Of a DNA stretch of 64,000 bases, positions 17,015 to 25,186 are shown piece by piece. Each line of letters opens with the position of its first letter. The stretch's first letter is position 1. A program made the translations under genes and the position numbers. The stretch covers positions 992,001 through 1,056,000 of the forward strand of contig CAWBYY010000011.1 of the NCBI GenBank assembly GCA_963793095.1, written 5' to 3'. The notes beneath the pieces were generated by a model. It worked only from the letters and a program-made list of their open reading frames with translations. It was not told where the DNA came from and did not search any database. The DNA comes from CAVWDI01 sp963793095. GTDB lineage: Bacteria > Chloroflexota > Anaerolineae > Anaerolineales > UBA4823.

Positions 17015-17683
17015 TTAGTTGTTAGTTGATACGCCGACGCTATTCATAACCGTGGCCGATTGGGCCATTAGCTCACCATTTACCCAAACTTCAAGGGAAT
17101 AACGTCCGGCATCAAATCCTTCTTCCGGATTGAGGTAAATATAGCCTGGTCCTTCTTCTCCGTAATTCCAGACCTCGTTGCCACCTTCGAGAATTTCTCC
17201 ATTGTAACGCCATATCCAGGCCCACACCAGGCCATCAGACAAGCCTTCATATGAGAAGGTGGCATAGAGGGTGTAGTACCCTTCAGCGAAAATCTCCCGT
17301 GGATCAACCGCCTCGTAATTTTCTGTGACCTCCGTGGAGAAAGTAAGTGTGCCCAGATCACTGTTCTTGCTCAACTCTGCCGTAGGCTCAAAACGATCAA
17401 ATTCTTCAGGAAGCGAGACATACGCTGCTGAGAATGGTTGATCGGCGGCAACTAATTTTTGCCCTGGATTATTCGCATCGTCAAGTGTGAAAGAAGACGG
17501 GGCTGTCTCTTCAACCGTTTCCACCAGCGAAGACAAGTTGGCGACTTCTTGCACTGCGCTACCGGGCTTGCTATGGGTGAGGATGGCCATACGCGGTGTG
17601 TAGTCTTCAGGTGCTTGCCACGCATAGGCGCTGACGCCAATAGAGATGAGGAAGATGACGTTTCGATATGGCTCCGCTCCCAC
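17015..17683 (-). CDS. Unknown protein, 5'-truncated at a block junction
   Basis: The last ~220 residues of an unrecognised protein. A hydrophobic stretch (NVIFLISIGVSAYAW) is followed by an acidic linker and a beta-rich C-terminal domain containing GYYTLYATFSYEGLSDG, VWAWIWRYNGEILEGG and AGRYSLEVWVNGELMAQS. Such Ig-like modules end many exported Chloroflexota proteins. The GTG at 17683 is only the first possible start in the surviving frame. No ribosome site precedes it, and within 20 bp the sequence changes to eukaryote-like DNA, so I treat the 5' end as missing. Confidence 0.55.
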   Translation of the reverse strand: MGAEPYRNVIFLISIGVSAYAWQAPEDYTPRMAILTHSKPGSAVQEVANLSSLVETVEETAPSSFTLDDANNPGQKLVAADQPFSAAYVSLPEEFDRFEPTAELSKNSDLGTLTFSTEVTENYEAVDPREIFAEGYYTLYATFSYEGLSDGLVWAWIWRYNGEILEGGNEVWNYGEEGPGYIYLNPEEGFDAGRYSLEVWVNGELMAQSATVMNSVGVSTNN

Positions 17684-18042
17684 CTTTTTGACTTACGTTC
17701 TCTCTCTCTCTCTCCACACAGAATCACCTCCACTTCGTAAGAAGGCATGGACGCATGATACATGTGAAGAATTTAGCAAACATCTTGCGAAGAGTGCAGC
17801 GTTACCCACGGAATGTCAAAAGTACAATGATGTCGTCGCGAACCTCCGTCGTCGTGATACAGACACGACCCATCCTACACAATGGATGAGTTAGAGACAA
17901 GAGAGAAAGAAAAAGAGAGACATCTACAACTACGATCGCCTCGTCTCTTCGTCTCCACCACAACACTGACACTTGCTCGTAGTATGAACAAGTCTTGAGT
18001 CTCTTTTGCGGAAAAAACAAACAAACAAATATTTGAACACGT
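17684..18042. other. Junction A/B and 3' flank of a eukaryotic gene
   Basis: This holds the change from bacterial to eukaryotic sequence (about 17,685-17,700), a (TC)8 microsatellite at 17,699-17,714, and AT-rich DNA downstream of the minus-strand gene that ends at 18,043. A possible splice acceptor (CTAAC then TTGTGTAG on the minus strand near 17,880) could belong to a further exon of that gene. I found no convincing coding sequence. Confidence 0.6.
17699..17714. repeat. (TC)8 microsatellite
   Basis: Eight TC units at the A/B boundary. Confidence 0.95.
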
Positions 18043-19365
18043 CTACTTCACTAGGAAACACATTAAACTTACTGCACCCTTCATCGACACACTCCAAGTA
18101 CTCTCTTTTTTCCCGAGCCCATCTACATTTAAGCTGTCATCGACTTGTTGCGACTGAAGAAGAAAGTCGACTCCCAATTGTATAAAGTACAACATGCGAT
18201 CCCGCAACAGTTCGACACGAGGTTCCCAATCGACCACAAAGAGTTCGTCTTTTTCGACAAACGTCAAGGCAGCCAGCAGTCCCTCTAATCGTGTCGCAGT
18301 GGGGCACGTGCGTCCATCGGCAGTGTGGCAGCCACGATTTTGCACCAATTCCTCGCTTGTCAGAACCGAAAGCATGGACTGAACCACCTTGACACCGTGC
18401 TGATAGACGCGCCAATAGTCACTCGTCGTCTTGTCTAATAGCGGCAACAACCTTGCCGTTGCCAAGAGAGCCCAGTGATCGGGTTCGACGTGAGACAATT
18501 TTTGCGTTCGTCGCAAGGTTTCCAGATACAGCAGTGCCTTGGTGGCCGTTTCGACCCACTTGTTGCGATACTCGTCATTGTCTTCCACAGAAGCCAGATA
18601 CAGCAATCCCAAGGCGGCTTCTCCTGGATAATACAGACTTGTCCACGAATCATCCTTTCCACCCTTGTGTGGTTTGTAACGACACGTAAAGGAGCCATCG
18701 TCATGTTGCATATAACGAATGAAGGATCCCAATTGTCGCATATAGTCCAGATCGGTAGTTCCTGGCAAAATCTCGTTTAGACTCACCAAGGCAATCAACG
18801 CCAGGCCCGCGCCGCCTAGCTTGGCAGTGGGCTTTCCATCATCATCACCCGTGACTGCATTCGTTTCCCATGCGGCCAATAGATTTGGGATATGAGGCTG
18901 CTTCTCGTAGACATTGTCGTCGTCCGTGATTTGAGCATCCGAGTCGGGAACGGGACCAATCGCTTTGGACTTTAGAAAGTCGACAGCGCGCTTCATAGAC
19001 TCCAATACCTCGTCGTTTGGCTGTCGATGGTAGGAGAGTCCCAAGGAGTAAATGGCTCCATTGTGACGTAAAAGGTTATACTCAGAGGGCGGTCCATGAA
19101 AGTCGACCGGCAACTCTTGATTCAGGTAAGCAATGTAGGTGAACTTTCCGACGTTGTTGGGATCCTGAGTCGCTGTATGAGTGACGCGTGTCAAGTAGGA
19201 TGTGCCCAGGTCCACAAACGATGAGAGACGAGCAACTGTGGTAGCCGTATCGTCGGGTGGAAGACGAGCGGCGGATGCGCCGGACAGCAAGAAAACTAGT
19301 ACTATACTGGTTACGACAATCGTCAAAAGGGATGACATGCTTCGTCGTCGCCCTCTGTCCTTCAT
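18043..19365 (-). CDS. Secreted alpha/alpha-toroid protein of unknown function (eukaryotic)
   Basis: A 440-residue protein from the ATG at 19365, with a basic N-terminus and signal peptide (SSLLTIVVTSIVLVFLLSGA). An upstream in-frame ATG at 19593 would bury that signal, so I reject it. The mature part is a series of paired helices, with NGAIYSLGLSYHRQPNDEVL, LGGAGLALIALVSLNEIL, QHDDGSFTCRY and WTSLYYPGEAALGLLYLAS, as in six-hairpin/alpha-alpha toroid enzymes. The function is not known to me. A GTAAGT donor at 18,067-18,072 near the 3' end means the last exon may lie further left and the terminal residues given here may be intronic. Confidence 0.65.
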   Translation of the reverse strand: MKDRGRRRSMSSLLTIVVTSIVLVFLLSGASAARLPPDDTATTVARLSSFVDLGTSYLTRVTHTATQDPNNVGKFTYIAYLNQELPVDFHGPPSEYNLLRHNGAIYSLGLSYHRQPNDEVLESMKRAVDFLKSKAIGPVPDSDAQITDDDNVYEKQPHIPNLLAAWETNAVTGDDDGKPTAKLGGAGLALIALVSLNEILPGTTDLDYMRQLGSFIRYMQHDDGSFTCRYKPHKGGKDDSWTSLYYPGEAALGLLYLASVEDNDEYRNKWVETATKALLYLETLRRTQKLSHVEPDHWALLATARLLPLLDKTTSDYWRVYQHGVKVVQSMLSVLTSEELVQNRGCHTADGRTCPTATRLEGLLAALTFVEKDELFVVDWEPRVELLRDRMLYFIQLGVDFLLQSQQVDDSLNVDGLGKKESTWSVSMKGAVSLMCFLVK

Positions 19366-19933
19366 GCTGCTGAATGAACAAAGGGAGCTTGGTGGAGGTA
19401 CTCGTATGGTGTCACAAAGGTGGAGGACACAACCAAAAAGCCTCCGCTCATTCGTATGGAGTGTGGAGCACGACTCTAGATCGCCGTTGACCGTTGGGGG
19501 GAAATACATAAATAATTTAGGATGTCGGAGGGAGCGTTGTTGACCGTTACTTTTGAGTCCTGAACAACATGAGCGTGACGTCACTTCACTCAACGGCTAC
19601 TACGTTGCAACCTCTTCCACTCCCTAGCACGAGTATTTTTAACGGAGCTCGAATTTTTTTATTTCGAGTGAGAAAACGTAACTGACGATAGATTCGAGGT
19701 CTCAGTAAAGATTTAATTCGCGCCAGGGAGTGCAAGCTCGTCGCCGAAAGGCGAAAAGCCGAGCACACAACATGCTCACGACGACGGCGTTGTTGTGCTC
19801 CACGCTGCTGCTTCCTGTCGTTATTCATCACTCTGCTACTGTCGTCGCTCGAATCCATCGATAGATACCAACCACACTGCTGTTGGAACCATCAGCAGCA
19901 GCACTGCATCTATTAATTCCTTCATTGATTGTA
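19366..19933. promoter_or_regulatory. Divergent eukaryotic promoter region with a CRE palindrome
   Basis: 568 bp between two divergently read genes. It contains a perfect TGACGTCA at 19,576-19,583, the CRE/bZIP site. In the diatom Phaeodactylum, TGACGT-type elements mediate CO2/cAMP control. No TATA box at a convincing distance was seen. 5' UTRs of both genes lie here. Confidence 0.5.
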
Positions 19934-20838
19934 ATGAGCAACAGAAGAACCAGCCTCTTTTTGGCAGGAATCGCTGTAGCAGCAGTGGCTGGAGTACTGT
20001 GGATCTCCTTACGACAACAACGACGACAACGACGATGCAACGAGACGACGACGACAAGCGATCTCAGCAAAGTGAAACACCTACTATTGCCACAACTAAC
20101 AACATGTCGCAAGAATTCCTAAAGGCCACTCTCGCGGCTCGCGACTTGACCAATCTCGCCAGTGGCGATCAGCTCATGCTGTACGGTCTCTACAAACAAG
20201 CCACGGTTGGAAACTGTCGGAAAGAGAGTGAACCATCTCGCTTTCATGTCGTGGCACATGCCAAGTACGAAGCGTGGTGCAAATTTAAAGACTTGACCCA
20301 ACAAGAAGCAATGCAACATTATATAGAGGCCGTGGCGGTATTTGCAAGCGGCCAAGAACTGGAACAAGACGTCGTGGAAGAGTTGGATCTCTTTAATGCC
20401 ATGGGCGTGCGGCCCAGTACGCTGCTGGAGGAAATTCAAGAGCAGGATGACAGGAGTACACCAGCACAGCAGTTGCGATATGCGGCGCGGACTGCCAATT
20501 TGCAAGATCTAAGTATAGCGCTGGCGCATTCTGATTCCATCATTGTCAATGGTGTGGACGATTCGGGACAATCGGCACTGCACTTTGCGGCGGATCGTGG
20601 CTTTTTGGAGGGAGTGCAAGCCTTGTTGGAGGCAGAAGCGGATCCGAATGCGGCGGATATGGATGGGATTGGTGTATTGCAGGCAGCAGTTATTGCTGGG
20701 CATATAGAGGTTGCTGCTCTGCTATTGAAAATGGGAGCGGATCCCGATCAAGAGGATGTGGATGGGGATACGCCAAGATCGTGTGCGCAGGACGATGGAT
20801 CGGAGGCCATGAAGCAATTATTTGAAACTGTAAGCTAG
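19934..20838 (+). CDS. Acyl-CoA-binding domain protein with ankyrin repeats (frame break near N-terminus)
   Basis: From the ATG at 19934 one frame gives a signal anchor (TSLFLAGIAVAAVAGVLWIS) and basic RQQRRQRR. The rest continues in another frame, whose own ATGs are at 20035 and 20104. It has an ACB domain (EFLKATLAARDLTNLASGDQ, LMLYGLYKQATVGNC, YEAWCKFKDLTQQEAMQHYI) and two clear ankyrin repeats (GQSALHFAADRGFLEGVQAL and a GHIEVAALLLKMGADPDQED region). The order TM-ACB-ankyrin is that of plant ACBP1/2 and ACBD6-like proteins, which carry long-chain acyl-CoA at ER or other membranes. The shift falls in a CGA/ACG repeat tract (about 20,010-20,060); an indel or a short intron would restore one protein. 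Confidence 0.75.
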
Positions 20839-20980
20839 AGTGCGTGCGTCCATTGACAAGCATCATACGAGTAGTCTATTGTAGAACGAATGGGAGCGTA
20901 TGCATACTGTATCATGTATTAATAGCACAGACTCTAAGTTATCAAAATGACGCGCTGGTTTATATAAACAAAATAGCTCT

Positions 20981-22638
20981 CTAAGCGTGTTCTTTCTCGA
21001 ATTGCCGAAACAGGCGCTTGAACTCTTCCAAACTAATCTTGCCGTCTTCATCGACGTCAATGAATTTCAAGAGTTGCTTGATTTCGTCCAGGGGAAAATT
21101 CGGGTCCATGCGATGCATCAACTCACGCACTTCGTCAATGTTGAGGAGGCCAGTTCTATCCAAGTCGGCTGCATGAAAGGTAGCCACAATATCTTCATCC
21201 GCCAGGCCTCGTTTGTTTGCCAAAGAGTGCGCCTTGACAGCCTTTTTGAAGAAGCGTTTCCGGCACATGTTCTTTAGGGAAGCAGCCATTTCTGGTGATG
21301 CTTCCAATAATTCCTTGAAATCCTTGCCTTGCATTTCATGCAGACGACAAGTATCGGATACGCACGTCACTGTAGACCTGCAAATGAGGAAATAAGAGCG
21401 ACAGAGATGAGAGACAGAAATAGACAGTGGTACTACCTCTAAATGAACCAGATACAACCACTTACGATCGCGCCTTGTCGAATATCAGTGACGATTCTCC
21501 AAAGGATTCCCCTCCAAAGTACGAATGCACCTTGACTCCATTGTGCGAAACCTCTAGTTCGCCTGGGGAAGAAAAGAAAAAGTTAGCTATTTCATCAGAT
21601 GCACAAGGCGAGCACTGCACGGGATTCATTTTCTAGCTACGTACCTCCGTCGTCATCAAAGACACGGTACATGGAGGTACCTAGATCTCCCTCTCGATAA
21701 ACAACTTCACCCTTTTTCAACACGCGCGTCTTCACGTTGGTCTGCAATCGAATGAGATTCTTGGCGTACGAAAGGCTGCGTGCACGCCACTTGACCTTTA
21801 GATCGTGTTTGGCAGATTGTGACGATGCGACATATCTGAACTCAGCAGACGCGACAAAGTTAGCGTGACCGATCGTACATGAGCACATCTTTCAACGCCG
21901 AGGAACTAGCTAAACGTACCTGTCAAAATCTTCTCGCTTGATCTCAATCACATCCACAGGGGTAGCACATTTTGCGCTGGTGAACCGCTTCTGGTACGCA
22001 TCAATAAGGCTGCCTTCTCCGAAAAAGTCGCCACTTCTCAGAATAGCAACCAACTGTCCCTTTCTGGTTTGCACTTCCACCTTTCCAGAGTTGATAAAGT
22101 ACATTGCGTCTCCTGTATCTCCCGCGTGGAAAATGACGTGGCCTCGCGGGAAGTGCTTGTGCCTGATTCCGGAAAAGAGACTAGAAAAATCCGAAAGGGA
22201 AAGATTGTCCGGGGCAGCTCCTTCGCCATGGGTGCCGCGCCTGGTGGCAATATACTCCTGTGTGTCACTCGACGAGACTTGCGATCCGGTATGCTCACTC
22301 ACGACGCGTCCCAAATCATTGGGAGTCACAAACCCTTTCCCCTCCGAGTCAAACACATCAAACGCCTTCTTCATGATATGCGTCGCTGCTTCGTCTCGCT
22401 TCTCTGAGTTGCGACCCTTGATCGACTGTGTCTTCTCACTCATTGTAAGGTCCCGATGCCCGTGCCTTACCAAGACAGCAAACACCCCGGCTTCCAACTT
22501 TTGTCTCAACTCCTTGAATCGTGACAGTTTCTTGTCAGAGTCCTCCATCTTTTCGGTGGTGGCCGTCTCTCCACGCACCCACGGATGTTGAAGCATATCG
22601 TATGCAGTCAACCGCGTTGCTGGGTTCTTGTCCAGCAA
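20981..22638 (-). CDS. Ca2+/cyclic-nucleotide-binding protein kinase, 3' part, four exons
   Basis: Exons at 22638-21920, 21835-21645, 21562-21466 and 21377-20981 join in frame through GT-AG introns of 84, 82 and 88 nt (phases 2, 1, 2). They give 467 residues: the end of a CAMK/CDPK-type kinase domain (LLDKNPATRLTAYDMLQHPW), an EF-hand (KKAFDVFDSEGKGFV), a cyclic-nucleotide-binding domain (FPRGHVIFHAGDTGDAMYFI, GDFFGEGSLI), a second one spanning two exons (KKGEVVYREGDLGTSMYRVF then YFGGESFGESSLIF), and a terminal EF-hand pair (ADLDRTGLLNIDEV, IDVDEDGKISLEEF). The catalytic core is missing: an in-frame stop and a T12 tract follow at the B/C junction. Ca2+ and cAMP/cGMP would both be inputs. Confidence 0.85.
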
Positions 22639-22685
22639 TCATCGTTTTTTTTTTTTGTCATTCTACTGGTTCAGTTTGGTCTTGC
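22639..22685. other. Junction B/C at a T12 tract
   Basis: The kinase frame is lost at 22,639 and the alpha-galactosidase frame loses family resemblance at about 22,685. T12 lies at 22,645-22,656 between them. Confidence 0.75.
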
Positions 22686-23780
22686 AAGGGCTTCTTCATT
22701 GCAAAGGAGTTTCAGTGTTGTGCTGTCTGTTTCAGGAAGATATCCTCCAATCATCAGGGGCATACGGGATATATACCATAACGATAATAAAGCGTGCAGT
22801 TCGTTCTCGTTAAAATTCGAGATCCTCGGATCCGGACCCTTATAGGATATTTTCAATCCCAGTTTGCCAATCGGAAGCATATCAAGGTCGGGCCAATACC
22901 CTGGCTCAGCATTACTTACGGCCCTGGCGGCTACTGGAAAGCCTGCCTTCACCATCTGCCATACATCCCAGAAATCAGCACCGGTTCTTGCCATATGCAC
23001 GTTCTCTTTAAGGACATCCTGAGAAACATCATCGGGAACCACGCTCAAGACCATAGGCCTTCCGGAATTACGCATCGCTTTACTCATGCCAATCAATTCT
23101 GATTCTATCATATCATCAGCCTTCACAAAGTCAATTCCCCACTCAGCAAATAATTCAAAAACAGAATTGTAATATTCCTGGGCTCCCGGTTTTGACATAT
23201 CCATTCCATAGAATCCATCGTACCATACACAACCATTCTCAGGCTGGGCGAATGATGCAGCTCCGACCGAAGTTCCTTTGATGGTTATGTTATTATCTGC
23301 TGCCTGCCATGGAATGCCCCTGAGAAGATGTATACCGAATTTTAATCCCAGGCTGTGAATATGGTCTGCCAATGGCTTGAAACCGGACCCATTTATAGAG
23401 GAAGGGTATTTTACCGGATCTGGCAGTAACCTGCCATACTCATCCATGGTATAGTTTGGCTTTGTTGGGATGGTTTCATGAACAAAGGCTTCAAAATCGG
23501 AAGCAATGGAGTCCGCAAACCAATTCATGTCGATTACAATGTACTCATAACCAAGATGTTTCAGGTTTTCCGCCATGTATTCGGCTGCTGCCCTGACTTC
23601 AAACTCATTGGCATCCCAACCCAGACAGTCCCATGAGTTCCATCCCATCGGAGGTTTCGCAGCCAATGATCTGTCAATCGGAGGCACCTTATCTTTCGCT
23701 TTCCGGTCCCGATTTGCAGCGGGATCAGCACAGCATAATGAAATGAAAATCAGAAGTAGTACAGCAATCGAAGGTTTCAT
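22671..23780 (-). CDS. GH27-type alpha-galactosidase, 3'-truncated
   Basis: A 369-residue secreted enzyme with a lipoprotein-like signal (MKPSIAVLLLIFISLCC). The barrel begins PPMGWNSWDCLGWDANE. The nucleophile aspartate lies in GIDFVKADD (a variant of the usual LKYD) and the acid/base in WPDLDMLPIG. The frame follows the family to LLCNEEAL, then gives three unrelated residues and a stop where block C meets block B. The C-terminal beta-sandwich (normally ~80 or more residues) is therefore missing because of the junction. Substrate is presumably alpha-galactoside or a related alpha-linked sugar. Confidence 0.85.
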   Translation of the reverse strand: MKPSIAVLLLIFISLCCADPAANRDRKAKDKVPPIDRSLAAKPPMGWNSWDCLGWDANEFEVRAAAEYMAENLKHLGYEYIVIDMNWFADSIASDFEAFVHETIPTKPNYTMDEYGRLLPDPVKYPSSINGSGFKPLADHIHSLGLKFGIHLLRGIPWQAADNNITIKGTSVGAASFAQPENGCVWYDGFYGMDMSKPGAQEYYNSVFELFAEWGIDFVKADDMIESELIGMSKAMRNSGRPMVLSVVPDDVSQDVLKENVHMARTGADFWDVWQMVKAGFPVAARAVSNAEPGYWPDLDMLPIGKLGLKISYKGPDPRISNFNENELHALLSLWYISRMPLMIGGYLPETDSTTLKLLCNEEALARPN

Positions 23781-23824
23781 GTTTTTAAGTATTTAACGTC
23801 ATGACGGACAGCATCAACCATCCA

Positions 23825-25045
23825 TTAGCTTTTCAGCCATTTAATACTGTGGTCACCGGTAACGGCAATCGTCTCTTTTGGGGATTCCTGGTGGAAAAAC
23901 GACCAGGGGCCAGGTATAAAGGGATACTCATTGATCACCTCTTCATTGATCCCTATCCCCATACCGGGTGTGTCGGGAACCCTCAGATAGCCATCCGAGA
24001 TGTCGAGCTCATCCGCTAAAATATCATCTGAAAGGGGGAAGGGATACATACCCTTCCTGTCCGGGTAAGCATAACAGGGGTACTCCAGCCATTCCACTAC
24101 CTTCTCATTTCGGCATATGCCCAGTTGGGCCGCTGCCAGCACCTCCAGCATGGTCCCCCAGCTGTGGAAGGCAAATTTCAGATGGTTTGCGGCAGCCAGG
24201 TCAAACACCTTGAGTCCCATTTCAAACCCACCCTGGCAGCAGACATCCATTTGAAGAAAATCGACAGCCTTCATATTGGCCAGGTCTTCAAATCCCGCAA
24301 GATCCTGCTCGTGTTCACCCGAAGCAATGTCAACATATCCCCTCTCTTTCAGCCTTTTGTAAGCCCTGTGATCTTCCGGCGGCAGGGGCTCTTCAAGCCA
24401 GTATGGTCGGTAGGCCGCCATGGATTTCGAAAGTCCGGCTATGGTTTCCGGGGTATAGCTGTTATTGCCCATCCTCCACCAGGTGTGTGCATCGATCATG
24501 ATGGCCATATCTGGTCCACAGGCCTTCCGCATCAGTTCAACGGTCCGGAGATCTTTTTCCGGTCCCAGTGCAGGCCTCATCTTATAACCCTGGAATCCCA
24601 TCTCCTTGATCGCTGCCGCTTCGGCTGCATATTTTTCAGGCGACATGTACATGCCGGCACTCCCATAAAGTTTGATCCGGTCACGCTTTCTTCCTCCCAT
24701 CAGTTCGGAAATGGGAACACCCTCATATTTTGCAGCCAGGTCAATTACTGCCACTTCGCAGGCATGATAGGTTTTTTTAAGTTCCTGTCCACCCGAAAAA
24801 TTAAATTCCTTCCAGTCCAGTGGATCCCTCCCCTCAAGAAATTCTTTTATCTCACCGTTAATCTCACGAAGTGCCCGCTCATGAGCGGGGCCGGGTGCAT
24901 AGCCCACCAGCTCCGTATTGGTGGATACCCGGATAAGCATGGCATCTCTCTTGACAATGGTCCTTAGTCCCCCCCAAAAAGGGAGTTTGACTTCCTCCGG
25001 CATGGGGAAGGACATAAGGAAGGCCTCTACTTTCTCTATTTTCAT
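23825..25045 (-). CDS. Enolase-superfamily (mandelate racemase/muconate lactonizing type) enzyme
   Basis: A 406-residue cytoplasmic enzyme, probably a sugar-acid dehydratase. The capping domain is followed by the barrel with KMRP after GFQGY, metal ligands in MIDAHTWW, YWLEEPLPPED and ASGEHEQDL, and the catalytic His in FAFHSWGTM. The KxR in place of KxK and the His-bearing seventh strand fit acid-sugar dehydratases. A good AGGAG lies before the ATG. It is next to the GH27 gene, so it may act on oxidised galactose-type sugars; that is inference. Confidence 0.85.
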   Translation of the reverse strand: MKIEKVEAFLMSFPMPEEVKLPFWGGLRTIVKRDAMLIRVSTNTELVGYAPGPAHERALREINGEIKEFLEGRDPLDWKEFNFSGGQELKKTYHACEVAVIDLAAKYEGVPISELMGGRKRDRIKLYGSAGMYMSPEKYAAEAAAIKEMGFQGYKMRPALGPEKDLRTVELMRKACGPDMAIMIDAHTWWRMGNNSYTPETIAGLSKSMAAYRPYWLEEPLPPEDHRAYKRLKERGYVDIASGEHEQDLAGFEDLANMKAVDFLQMDVCCQGGFEMGLKVFDLAAANHLKFAFHSWGTMLEVLAAAQLGICRNEKVVEWLEYPCYAYPDRKGMYPFPLSDDILADELDISDGYLRVPDTPGMGIGINEEVINEYPFIPGPWSFFHQESPKETIAVTGDHSIKWLKS

Positions 25046-25186
25046 TAGACTGTGCTCCTATATTTATTGATAATATCAGGTTATGCGAATAAACCGAATT
25101 GATTTGGAAATGAAAATAATTGAAAATCTGTACATATTGATCTAACTTTATTAAAGATTTTGCGTTTTTGCATTAAATTGACAGAA

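Noticed and set aside
18043..19593. Longer start at 19,593 for the secreted toroid protein
   Set aside because: It would place 76 unremarkable residues in front of a clear signal peptide and runs into the shared promoter.
17690..22640. A natural horizontal transfer of a eukaryotic segment into a bacterial chromosome
   Set aside because: The flanking bacterial blocks are themselves from different phyla, introns are intact, and both edges cut genes at low-complexity DNA. Chimeric assembly is far simpler.
24125..24967. A 280-codon plus-strand frame
   Set aside because: It is the antisense shadow of the enolase-superfamily gene.
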